From Undibacterium paludis (lineage in GTDB: Bacteria; Pseudomonadota; Gammaproteobacteria; Burkholderiales; Burkholderiaceae_D), in the NCBI RefSeq assembly GCF_022568815.1, contig NZ_JAKZHX010000010.1, positions 1-64,000 of the forward strand: DNA of 64,000 bases, read 5' to 3'. The translations under genes and the position numbers were made by a program. The notes under the pieces are model-generated. The model saw nothing but the letters and a program-made list of their open reading frames with translations, made no database searches and was not told the DNA's origin. Of this stretch, positions 1 to 8,575 are shown in pieces. How positions within the stretch are numbered: position 1 is the first letter of the stretch; each line of letters begins with the position of its first letter.

Positions 1-30
1 TCCTATTCCTCGTTCTCTTTTGTTTTATTT

Positions 31-132
31 AGGACTTACGCAAAATCGCCCCAGCTGCGTTGCAGCTCCTAGCCGTACTAAAGTACTGTCTTCGTCGCAG
101 CGCCTTGCTGGGACAATTTTGCGTAAGTCCTA
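31..132. repeat. Short inverted-repeat intergenic element, family A, full copy
   Basis: The sequence begins aggacttacgcaaaat and ends with its exact reverse complement attttgcgtaagtcct, giving perfect 16-base terminal inverted repeats. The interior also folds back on itself (cccagc pairs with gctggg; gtact-aa-agtac sits near the centre), so the whole unit can form one long hairpin. It has no coding capacity. A shortened relative lies at 31183-31240. This looks like a REP/MITE-type non-autonomous element; no transposase is nearby and no clear target duplication was identified. Confidence 0.8.
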
Positions 133-773
133 TTATTAATGATTCTGTTTCTTGAATTAACGCTGCCCATTCACTGGCGACTATCTGCGCAGAATGACGT
201 CATATACAATCAATACCAGTCACATACAAGTTGATGCAAACCCTGAAAATCACCTGAGGAACATGGGCATTGATTTTGAATTGGACTCACTTTAGTGTCC
301 TCACAACTGGCTGTCAAGCGGTATCTATGTGGTATTAATAAAAGTCTGCAAAGAGAAAATCATCGGCAGGCTTTATGCTGAAATTTCGCCCATATCCAGG
401 GAAAAGATTTACTTCAAATCATGACTGTTTTCTTACAACTGGTCTTAGGTAGACAAGTCCTGTCAAACACCACATTCTGACAGTTTCTGACGATATTCCA
501 ACCAACGGACTGCATGTCGCCAACTCCCCCAGCATGCGCGCTGCAGCCAATATTTCCGACCAGTAAAATCCAGAAAAAAGCGATCAAAAAGTTTTAATTT
601 AAATCCACTTTAAAGCCACTTTTCTTAACATTCAAAACCTGTTTTAAAACCAGCTGTGGGTTTAAAACATCAGTCCACTTTTGTCATTGGCAAATTAAAA
701 AAAATAATTTATCCAATAAAATCATATACATATGATGCACATAGTTATTCACATAGCAATCAATTAAACATCG

Positions 774-794
774 CTTAGATACCACTTAGATACC
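774..794. promoter_or_regulatory. 11-bp-period direct repeat upstream of the receptor gene
   Basis: The string cttagatacc occurs at 774-783 and again at 785-794, one helical turn apart. It lies about 210 bases upstream of the TonB receptor start. Tandem half-sites with this spacing could bind an activator dimer, but no regulator is identified, so this is inference. Confidence 0.3.
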
Positions 795-1005
795 GATTGA
801 CAACCTGTTTAGTCACCACTAAAGTGCTTCACATCCGGTGTGGTTGTTTCGAGTGGTAGTTAACTCAGAATGTATTTTGTTCTGCAGCGGGTTGTACCAA
901 AAATACTCACTGTCTGCGACGTCAAGTGTGTAGGGTATGGGGGGAGGAAGCAATTTTTGTCATCAGTCATAAGTTGTTTACAGGTCTTAACCGAAGGAGA
1001 AATAA

Positions 1006-3762
1006 ATGCAAAATAAATCAAGTCCTATAAGAAGTAATCTGACGCCGATGGCGTCTGCAGCCGCACTGCTGGTCATGAGTGTTGCCATGCAGGCCCAGGC
1101 GCAGGAAGCAGCCAAGCCGGCAGCGCCACAAGAGGTGGTCGTAACTGGTATTCGCGCGTCCCTGCAACAGTCCATGAATCAGAAGCGCAATGCGGATACC
1201 TTCGTTGAAGTGATCACTGCAGAAGACGTGGGCAAGATGCCTGATAAAAACGTCGCAGACTCTTTGCAGCGCGTACCTGGTGTCAGCGTTGCAGCAGCCG
1301 GCGGTGGCGAAGGCAGCTTTGGTGAAAATGACCGCGTTGCCTTGCGTGGCACACCATTTGGCCTGACCCTGACTACTTTGAATGGGCATTCCGTTTCCAG
1401 TGGCGACTGGTTTGCCGACAATATTATTGGCGGTGGCCGCAGCGTGAGTTTTTCCCTGTTCCCATCTGAATTGATTGGCCGTGTCACCGTCCACAAAGGT
1501 TCACAGGCTAACCTGCTCGATGGCGGTGCTGAAGGTGTGATCGATATCGAAACACGCAAACCCCTGGATTTCAAAAAGCAGTTCAATGGTCAGGTCAGCC
1601 TGGGTATGGTGAACTCTGCCAACTCCAGCAAGTCTGATCCGCAGATCAGTGGCCTGATCGCATGGAAAAATGATGCATCGACCATGGGCATCTTGGTACA
1701 GGGCTTTCATCAGAAACGTACTCTGAGCCGTGCCGGTCAGGAAAACCAGATCTGGTGGGACAAGGTTGACCCAGGTGCACCGATCGACATGGCCATCAAG
1801 GGTGCAAGCACGGCCAATACGGCAACCGCTTCACCATCTGGCGCATTGACCAGCTATCTCGGCGGTACTGCCTGGTTTGAGCAGCAACGTACCCGTCAGG
1901 GCGGTTTGATCGACTTCCAGTTCAAGCCATCGAAAGATGTCAGTATCGACGTAACGGCTTTCCAGTCTCACCTCGATGCACCTAACGTCAACCACAACTT
2001 CATGCAGTCACTGGGCCGTTTCGTTGGTCCATCCTGGGCAACGACAGGTTTCCCAAGCAGCGCTATTACAGGTACCTTGAGCCAGGCTGTCATTACCCAA
2101 TTGACAGTAACCAATCCGGCAGGTTGCGTACCTTGCAGCGGCATGTCCAGCGCAGTGCAGGAAATCTTCTCCCGCCCTATCGCTGAGAGCCAGTCGCAGT
2201 TCTTCAATATTGACGGCTCTTTCCGCGTCAACGATGCGCTGACCTTGAGCGGCAAACTTGGCACGACCAAAGGCCTGGGCAATACCGTCAGCGGCGCGAT
2301 GGGTATCTGGATGCCATGGACAGGTGGCAGCTACACCATCCAGGGCGTTGAGAAGCCAGTGATCTATGTAACGCCAGGTGCAGACAAGTTCTCCATCGGT
2401 GGTTTCAACAATGGCGCACCAGGCACACCTGGCGCACCTTACACCTATGGCTCACATGTCACTGCCAACGACAAGGAAGATTATGCGCAGATCGATGGCG
2501 TATATAAAACCGACATCGCCAGCATCCCTACCCTGCGCTTTGGCTTCCGCGCAGCGGAACACAAGCGTGATCTGAGCTCTATCGGCATCAATGCCTTGCC
2601 TGGCCTCAACAATGCAGCAAACCTGCCTATGTCTGGCCTGACCTCTTTCCCAAGCATCTTCAATGATCTGGGTGCAAATGGTGCTGGCTACTGGACGTTC
2701 TCGCAAGCTGCGGTCAATGGCTGGTTGTCTCAATACACCAACTATAGCGGCCACCTGCTGCAAAACGAGTTCACCATCAAGGAACCGACCCAGTCTGCTT
2801 ATGTGATGGCTGATTTCGGCGGCGAAGGCTTCAGCGGTAACTTCGGCCTGCGCGTAGCCCGTACTGGCGAACAGGTCACCCGTAACGAGATTGGCCCATC
2901 CGGTACTTTCCAGCCACGCACTTATAACAACAACTATATCGACTTCCTGCCAAGCGCCAACTTCCGCCTGGACCTGAACAAGGATATGGTTGCTCGTTTT
3001 GGTGTGTCCCGCACAATGGCCCGTCCTGAACTGGGCCAGATGGCAGGCCTGGATCTGCGTGACGTACAGGGCACTGGTAATGGTGGTAACCCCAACCTGA
3101 AGCCTATCCGCGCCAACACGGTTGACCTGGGTGTGGAATGGTACTTCGCGCCGAAGTCCATGGTCTCCGCTGACATCTTCTACTCGGCACTGGATGGCTA
3201 TGTCACTTATGGTGCAAGCACAGGTACGTTCTTTAACCAGATTCAAGGCAAGAACACCGTGTATGCAATGAGCACACCGATCAATACCCAGGCAGAAGTG
3301 AAAGGTCTGGAACTGTCTTACATCCAGGCATTGCCAGCTGGCTTTGGTATCAACGCCAACTACACTTACACGCTGGGTAAAGAAACAGGCCAGGCTCCTG
3401 GTTCCAAGTGCGGTGATTTGATTGCACCTGATTGTACTTTGATCGGCACATCCAAAAATGCCTATAACCTGGGTGTGTTCTATGAAGACAACAAGTTCAG
3501 TGCACGTCTGACATACAGCTACCGTTCCGGCTTCCTCAATGGTACCAGCCGTAACAGTGCTGCCTTCCAGAACGATATCGGCACCTTGTCTGCCACACTG
3601 GCTTACCAGTTCAGCGACAACTTCTCGATTTCCCTGGATGGCAAGGATCTCAACAATCCGCTGGTCAGCTCCACCTGGAAAACACCTGGTGCAGCCGACG
3701 TACCTGCATCCCTGTATAAAAACGGCCGCCAGATCTTCCTGACTTTGCATGGCAAGATCTAA
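1006..3762 (+). CDS. TonB-dependent outer-membrane receptor (TIGR01782-like family)
   Basis: A 918-residue outer-membrane transporter that would import a bulky substrate using TonB/proton-motive force. An N-terminal signal peptide of about 33 residues ends AMQAQAQ. It is followed by a TonB-box-like stretch (EVVVTGIRASL) and a plug domain with the family sequence ADSLQRVPGVSV; the remainder is a long beta-barrel rich in aromatic and alternating residues. The plug sequence (QQSMNQKRNADTFVEVITAE) is typical of the Xanthomonas/Caulobacter receptor group often tied to carbohydrate or plant-compound uptake. The chain ends in isoleucine rather than the usual aromatic residue. The start is supported by a strong gaaggag site. 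A terminator follows, and a halogenase gene lies 150 bases downstream on the same strand. The substrate is unknown. Confidence 0.92.
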   Translation: MQNKSSPIRSNLTPMASAAALLVMSVAMQAQAQEAAKPAAPQEVVVTGIRASLQQSMNQKRNADTFVEVITAEDVGKMPDKNVADSLQRVPGVSVAAAGGGEGSFGENDRVALRGTPFGLTLTTLNGHSVSSGDWFADNIIGGGRSVSFSLFPSELIGRVTVHKGSQANLLDGGAEGVIDIETRKPLDFKKQFNGQVSLGMVNSANSSKSDPQISGLIAWKNDASTMGILVQGFHQKRTLSRAGQENQIWWDKVDPGAPIDMAIKGASTANTATASPSGALTSYLGGTAWFEQQRTRQGGLIDFQFKPSKDVSIDVTAFQSHLDAPNVNHNFMQSLGRFVGPSWATTGFPSSAITGTLSQAVITQLTVTNPAGCVPCSGMSSAVQEIFSRPIAESQSQFFNIDGSFRVNDALTLSGKLGTTKGLGNTVSGAMGIWMPWTGGSYTIQGVEKPVIYVTPGADKFSIGGFNNGAPGTPGAPYTYGSHVTANDKEDYAQIDGVYKTDIASIPTLRFGFRAAEHKRDLSSIGINALPGLNNAANLPMSGLTSFPSIFNDLGANGAGYWTFSQAAVNGWLSQYTNYSGHLLQNEFTIKEPTQSAYVMADFGGEGFSGNFGLRVARTGEQVTRNEIGPSGTFQPRTYNNNYIDFLPSANFRLDLNKDMVARFGVSRTMARPELGQMAGLDLRDVQGTGNGGNPNLKPIRANTVDLGVEWYFAPKSMVSADIFYSALDGYVTYGASTGTFFNQIQGKNTVYAMSTPINTQAEVKGLELSYIQALPAGFGINANYTYTLGKETGQAPGSKCGDLIAPDCTLIGTSKNAYNLGVFYEDNKFSARLTYSYRSGFLNGTSRNSAAFQNDIGTLSATLAYQFSDNFSISLDGKDLNNPLVSSTWKTPGAADVPASLYKNGRQIFLTLHGKI

Positions 3763-3829
3763 GCTGTAGAGTAATTTAACAGCGGTAAATACGGGGAAGT
3801 GAATTCGGTGTTCTGCTTCCCCGGTTCTT

Positions 3830-3864
3830 AAGTGATGGTGCAAACTTGCCCCATCACTTTTTTT
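3830..3864 (+). terminator. Rho-independent terminator after the TonB receptor gene
   Basis: Nine-base stem aagtgatgg (3830-3838) with ccatcactt (3851-3859) followed by a run of T. A second GC-rich hairpin (cggggaag at 3792-3799 with cttccccg at 3816-3823) lies just upstream. It implies that the halogenase gene has its own promoter or depends on readthrough. Confidence 0.75.
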
Positions 3865-3911
3865 GCATCTGAACCCCTGTTGTCAGATATGCTTCTGATA
3901 CTGCTATCTTT

Positions 3912-5438
3912 ATGGCGAACGATATGACTACACAAGAATCCATCAAAAAAATCCTGGTTGTCGGCGGCGGCTCTGCCGGATGGATGGCAGCCCTGCTGAT
4001 TGCTCATTCGGTCAAGAACAAGGGCATACAGGTTGCCGTCATTGAATCAGAGACCGTCGGTGTCATCGGCGTGGGAGAAGGTTCGACGCCGGTCATGAAA
4101 CGATTCTTTGATACCCTGGACATACAGGAACACGAATGGATGCCGGAGTGCAATGCCACCTATAAAAGCGGCATTGCCTTTGATGGCTGGTCAACCAAAC
4201 CCGGGCATGCAAGTTATTTCCACCCTTTTGTGACCATGGTCGACAACCTGACCTTGCCGCCCTTTATCGACAATGTCAAGGCACGCATGCATGGCGCTGA
4301 TGTCTGCGCCCTGCCAAACAAATTCTTTCTGTCTGCGCAACTGGCTGAAGCATGCCTGGCGCCGATAGCGGACCATAACTTTCCGTTCTTCACCACTTAT
4401 GGCTATCACTTTGATGCCATGCTACTGGGGAAATTCCTGCGCAAGAAGGCCTTGCAGGCTGGCATAGAGCACATCAGGGCCCATATCAATCACGCCCGCC
4501 TTGATGAGCAGGGCAATATTGCCGCCGTCGCACTGGCAGATGGCAATGAGCTGGCCGCAGATTTCTTTGTTGACTGCTCAGGCTTTTCTGCCCTGCTGAT
4601 AGACAAGGCCTTGAAAACGCCATTTGTCAGCTATGCAGATAACCTGCTCAATGATGCTGCCATCGCCATGCCTACTGACATCGGCGAAAAGATTCCTACA
4701 CTGACCGTATCCACCGCCATGAAACATGGCTGGGCCTGGAAAATCCCCTTGCAAAACCGCTATGGCAATGGTTATGTGTATAGTTCTGCCTTCACAACCG
4801 CAGATCGGGCAGAAACTGAATTACGCGAGAAAATCGGCATGCTCGATTCTGATACACCAGCACGCCATTTGAAGATGAAGCTGGGCCGGGTGGAAAAACA
4901 CTGGAACAAGAACTGCCTGGCAGTCGGGCTGTCACAAGGCTTTCTGGAACCGCTGGAAGCCACGGCCTTGTACCTGACGCAGATGACGGCTGCCATATTC
5001 TGTCTGTTCCTGGAAAAAGGCGACCTGAGTGAGCAGGCACAGAAAATCTACAACCAGGAGATCAATGACTATTTTGATGGGCACAGGAACTACATCATCG
5101 CCCACTACAAAACCAACACCAGGACAGACACGGAATACTGGAAAGCCAATGCAGCCAACCTGCATGCCATACCGGATTCGCTCAAGCATATCTTTTCTGC
5201 ATGGCTGGAAGGGCGCGACCTCGGTGACGAAATCCGCCGTCAGAAGATAGAGAAGTATTACCCTGTCGCCTCCTGGTATGCCTTGCTGGCGGGCATGGGG
5301 ATATTCCCTGATGCAGAAAACAGGAGCGCAGGCAGGGAGGCTGATCAGCAACACCCGCTCGGCGACTTCATGCAGCGTTGTGCGCTCAACTTCCGCGACC
5401 ATCGCAGCATGCTGGCGACCTATGCAAAAGCCGCCTGA
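3912..5438 (+). CDS. Flavin-dependent tryptophan-halogenase-like protein
   Basis: A 508-residue cytoplasmic flavoprotein of the PF04820 family. The FAD-binding GGGSAGW motif is at about residues 18-24 and the second family motif GVGEGSTP at 53-60. Residues equivalent to the catalytic lysine (K85, in NATYKSGI), the halogenase signature WAWKIP (274-279) and the catalytic glutamate (E349, in FLEPLEAT) are all present, so halogenation chemistry is plausible. Known enzymes use FADH2, O2 and chloride or bromide to halogenate tryptophan or other indoles; a separate flavin reductase is needed and none is seen here. Pairing with a TonB receptor is a recurrent arrangement (the BrvH and Xanthomonas enzymes), suggesting an imported aromatic substrate rather than free tryptophan. 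The ATG at 3924 is an alternative start; neither has a clear ribosome binding site. Confidence 0.88.
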   Translation: MANDMTTQESIKKILVVGGGSAGWMAALLIAHSVKNKGIQVAVIESETVGVIGVGEGSTPVMKRFFDTLDIQEHEWMPECNATYKSGIAFDGWSTKPGHASYFHPFVTMVDNLTLPPFIDNVKARMHGADVCALPNKFFLSAQLAEACLAPIADHNFPFFTTYGYHFDAMLLGKFLRKKALQAGIEHIRAHINHARLDEQGNIAAVALADGNELAADFFVDCSGFSALLIDKALKTPFVSYADNLLNDAAIAMPTDIGEKIPTLTVSTAMKHGWAWKIPLQNRYGNGYVYSSAFTTADRAETELREKIGMLDSDTPARHLKMKLGRVEKHWNKNCLAVGLSQGFLEPLEATALYLTQMTAAIFCLFLEKGDLSEQAQKIYNQEINDYFDGHRNYIIAHYKTNTRTDTEYWKANAANLHAIPDSLKHIFSAWLEGRDLGDEIRRQKIEKYYPVASWYALLAGMGIFPDAENRSAGREADQQHPLGDFMQRCALNFRDHRSMLATYAKAA

Positions 5439-5478
5439 AGCCGGGCGACAACCATGTAAGGGTCAAACAAACGGATAA

Positions 5479-5528
5479 GGTAGTAGAGGGTCTTATTGAT
5501 AGCAATAAGACCATCCCTTGCGACTACC
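5479..5528. other. Hairpin downstream of the halogenase gene
   Basis: A perfect ten-base stem ggtcttattg (5489-5498) with caataagacc (5503-5512) and a four-base loop, extended by an outer ggtagt/actacc pairing at 5479-5484 and 5523-5528. There is no T-tract, so it is not a classical terminator; it could protect the mRNA 3' end or mark factor-dependent termination. Confidence 0.45.
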
Positions 5529-5605
5529 CTGGATAGAGCAAATCGCGCTACGCGTGTAATATCGATTACACTATGGAATATAGGTAAGAATTATATTTTC
5601 CAGAC

Positions 5606-6343
5606 ATGGCATTCCATTATCTGTCCGCACTGACCTCTCCCAAGCGCACGCCACAGGCGAATCGCCATCTTGGCGTTACTCTGGCGTGCGTGGCCGGTGC
5701 GCTCAATGCAGGCGGTTTTCTGGCCGTGGGCCAATATACCTCGCACATGACGGGCATGCTGTCATCTGCAGCCGATGATCTGGTGCTGGGGAAATTCCTG
5801 CCCGCCTTTGCAGCCTTGTTCATGTTGCTGGCTTTTGCCTGGGGTGCAGCCTGTACGGCGTTGATCGTCAATTACGCCAAGCGTAACCAGTTTCGCTATA
5901 TCTACACACCTGTGCTGTTGCTGGAAGCCGTGCTCTTGCTGCTGTTCGGCCTGGTGGGCACAGAATTGCAGGAACATGCGGTGATTACCGTGTCGTTCAC
6001 CACAGTCTTGCTCTGCTATGTGATGGGCCTGCAAAATGCCCTGATCACCAAGATATCCAATGCAGAAATCCGGACCACCCATGTCACCGGCCTGGTCACC
6101 GATATAGGTATAGAGCTGGGCAAGATGATTTACTGGAACAGGAACAGGGATGAATTCCATCCCCAGGGTGAAGTCAGCGCCAATGTTCATAAATTGCACC
6201 TGCATGGCCTGCTGGTCCTGGCTTTTTTCACGGGCGCCGTACTTGGCGCTTACGGTTTCAAGCACTTCGGCTTTGTTTCCACACTGCCGATTGCGACTGC
6301 CCTGGTTGTGCTGTCACTGGCGCCACGTTTGAAGAAACTCTGA
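5606..6343 (+). CDS. YoaK/DUF1275 family membrane protein
   Basis: A 245-residue inner-membrane protein with about six hydrophobic segments. The family hallmarks are visible: the N-terminal LACVAGALNAGGFLAVGQYTS with HMTG shortly after, and a later MGLQNALITKISNAEIRTTH followed by VTG. DUF1275/YoaK proteins are widespread in proteobacteria and their biochemical role is not established. It stands alone between the halogenase and a TPR/protease pair on the same strand. The ATG at 5606 has only a weak upstream purine stretch. No close functional link to the neighbours is evident. Confidence 0.85.
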   Translation: MAFHYLSALTSPKRTPQANRHLGVTLACVAGALNAGGFLAVGQYTSHMTGMLSSAADDLVLGKFLPAFAALFMLLAFAWGAACTALIVNYAKRNQFRYIYTPVLLLEAVLLLLFGLVGTELQEHAVITVSFTTVLLCYVMGLQNALITKISNAEIRTTHVTGLVTDIGIELGKMIYWNRNRDEFHPQGEVSANVHKLHLHGLLVLAFFTGAVLGAYGFKHFGFVSTLPIATALVVLSLAPRLKKL

Positions 6344-6466
6344 TTGCGCGACGGCATGCCTGCGGCCCAGCATTGAAATACCACCCTGGTATCCTTTTCT
6401 TTTGACAATAATGTCAATGAAAATGTACATTGCCAGATTACGCCCTTCAATTTGAATCGATCACGT

Positions 6467-8575
6467 ATGCCGATCTCTGACCCAGCCAATCTGTTTCAAC
6501 GCGTACCAGAATTGCGAGCTCTCAGCGATGATCCCAAAATCAGCCGCGCGATAGAATCTGGCGACCCCTTCAAGGTATATCGTGCGCTGGTGCTGGCACG
6601 TATATTCAGGCGCTTGCCTGAGCATATGCCCATATTACGGGAATTGACCAGGGAGCGGCGCTTGTTTGCCAGGCCCCTGAAAGGTACGCCCTCGCTGGGA
6701 ACTTACAACTCGGTGGGTTTCGGTTTTGTTGGCGAATCCGAACGGGACAGTGATGGCAGTCACATCGCCCTGCATGCCTTTGTCGTCCTGTTTGCCATTC
6801 CCCTGATACCGATGGGATCTTACCTGGTCAAGAGTACGGGTGAACGTCAATGGCAGATCTATGCGCGCACTCCCCTGGGTATCATGGGATGGCTGTACAC
6901 GCGCGGGCTGGCGCTGGCCCTGGTGATCATGGTATTGACAGGCGCTGCTCACAGTTATCATGCATCAAACAATCAGGACCTGACCGTATTGAATGGTTTT
7001 GCAGTGCCATTGACAGTCCGGTTCGATGACAAAATGGTGCAGGTGCCGGCACAGGGACGCAGCAAGCTGACCCTGCCCACCGGACAACTGCATGGTGTCG
7101 CCAGTGCAGACAAGGCTGGTGTCGTCGACAAGCTCGACATCGTACTGGAAAGCAGTGGTCGCACCAGTATCTGGAATGTAGCTGGCGCCTCCCCGCTGGT
7201 ACAGAATACGGTCACCTATTACAAGGTAAAGCCAGTCAATCCCGAGGGTAATGAAAGCCAGACCGTGTATTGCGGAAAAACTTTCCTGGAGTTCGATGAC
7301 ATCAAATTCCTGTTCACCGATCCACCGCCAACCATGAGCATGGGCAAACATGACAGCATGATCAGTGTCAGGCAATTGGCTGTCGTCAGCCAGCCCGATA
7401 CGCCAGGCGTGCAAAGCTGTATCAACTATGCCTTTGACCACAGTCAGGAAAAAGAGATGCTCAAGGCGCTCGAAGCCCTGGCTGCATTCAATGACTGGAA
7501 TGAAGGTTATGCCAATGCCGCCATGTTTGCTGCAACCAATGTGTCGACAAAAGAAGCCTTACGGGTGGCGCAGAAGGCGCTGAAAGTCCATCCGGATAAT
7601 ATCAGCCTGGAAAGGACGATACAGGATCTGCGCGAGGATGCCGGCGAACATGCGAGCATGCTGACGGAATATGCAGCGCGCAAGGATCAGCACCCTGATT
7701 CGGCCAATGAGCAATATCTGTATGCCGCATTGTTGAGCGGGAATGAGGGCATATCGGTTCTCAAGTCCCTGGCGCAACGCTTCCCTGATAATAACAATAT
7801 CCTGCGCAGCCTGGCTTGGCGCAGGGCGGCGCACGGTGATGCGGCAGGCGCCCTGCAGGATCTGGCCAGACTGCATAAGGTTGCGCCGGCCGACGCCAGC
7901 CATCTGCTGGACCTTGAAGCCAGACTGCTGGTAGCGCAGGGGCGAGCCAAAGAAGCACTGAAACTACTGGAAGCAAGCATGCCTGAACTTCAGAGCCACG
8001 CTTATGGCAGCAACGCGATTGCCTACTACCTGATCAGCAGGCAAACCGGTGGCGACGCAGAAAAATATCTGAAGACACTGCCTGCAGAACAAGGTACGGA
8101 AAGAACCCTGGACGTGTATCGCGCAAGGGCTGGCCTGCCCATACTGATACCGGCAGACGCCCGTATGCCTGTCGTCAGGCTATCGATGACCTTACGCAGC
8201 GACCCCGGACAGGCATTGACATTGTTACGGGATATCAGTCCGGCGACCTTGACCCAGGCATTGAGCATGGATCAGCTGGCCCTGCTTTATGGCGAAGCTG
8301 TCCGCGTCAACGACAAGATTGCACAGGGCCGTTTAAGAAGTCTGTTGCAGGTCAATAAAAATGACTTCACCTTGCTGGATCAATACCTGCGCGGCGACAA
8401 TGTCAGTATCGACAATATCGATCTTAACCTTGACGTGCAAGCCTCCGCCCATTTGGTACGCTCACGCAATCAGCATCTCTCACCGCAAGAAAGAAGCGGC
8501 CTGAAACAATTGGCAGTCAAAACCGATGTCTGGCAAAGCAACATTACTACCGCGAGCAAGCAATGGCAAACCTGA
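6467..8575 (+). CDS. Membrane-anchored TPR protein of unknown function
   Basis: About 702 residues. Residues ~110-165 hold two hydrophobic segments (around LHAFVVLFAIPLIPMGSYL and GLALALVIMVLTGAAH). These are followed by a beta-rich region with small-domain character (about 170-290) and then helical repeats of TPR type to the C-terminus (for example EALRVAQKALKVHPDN and KEALKLLEASMPEL). The reading frame can be extended to a TTG at 6452, but the ATG at 6467 is the more likely start. Its stop overlaps the start of the M48 protease gene by 13 bases, so the two are probably translationally coupled and may work together: the TPR part could bind substrate or partner and the protease cleave. No specific family is recognised and the function is not known. 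Confidence 0.75.
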   Translation: MPISDPANLFQRVPELRALSDDPKISRAIESGDPFKVYRALVLARIFRRLPEHMPILRELTRERRLFARPLKGTPSLGTYNSVGFGFVGESERDSDGSHIALHAFVVLFAIPLIPMGSYLVKSTGERQWQIYARTPLGIMGWLYTRGLALALVIMVLTGAAHSYHASNNQDLTVLNGFAVPLTVRFDDKMVQVPAQGRSKLTLPTGQLHGVASADKAGVVDKLDIVLESSGRTSIWNVAGASPLVQNTVTYYKVKPVNPEGNESQTVYCGKTFLEFDDIKFLFTDPPPTMSMGKHDSMISVRQLAVVSQPDTPGVQSCINYAFDHSQEKEMLKALEALAAFNDWNEGYANAAMFAATNVSTKEALRVAQKALKVHPDNISLERTIQDLREDAGEHASMLTEYAARKDQHPDSANEQYLYAALLSGNEGISVLKSLAQRFPDNNNILRSLAWRRAAHGDAAGALQDLARLHKVAPADASHLLDLEARLLVAQGRAKEALKLLEASMPELQSHAYGSNAIAYYLISRQTGGDAEKYLKTLPAEQGTERTLDVYRARAGLPILIPADARMPVVRLSMTLRSDPGQALTLLRDISPATLTQALSMDQLALLYGEAVRVNDKIAQGRLRSLLQVNKNDFTLLDQYLRGDNVSIDNIDLNLDVQASAHLVRSRNQHLSPQERSGLKQLAVKTDVWQSNITTASKQWQT

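Larger units (their letters stand above)
1..1005. other. Long non-coding region upstream of the TonB receptor gene
   Basis: About 1 kb without a credible gene. It begins with a 102-base inverted-repeat element (listed separately). From about 590 to 760 it is very AT-rich, with A/T runs and related strings such as gttttaaaac, and an imperfect dyad lies near 721-736. A direct repeat is at 774-794. The last 20 bases carry a good ribosome binding site (gaaggag) seven bases before the receptor ATG at 1006. The length and AT-richness fit a regulated promoter for the receptor; no regulator can be named. Confidence 0.6.

Noticed and set aside
2452-3843. 463-codon open frame on the minus strand opposite the TonB receptor
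   Set aside because: It is antisense to a clear receptor gene with intact motifs and a good start. The translation is cysteine/histidine-rich with no recognisable domain.
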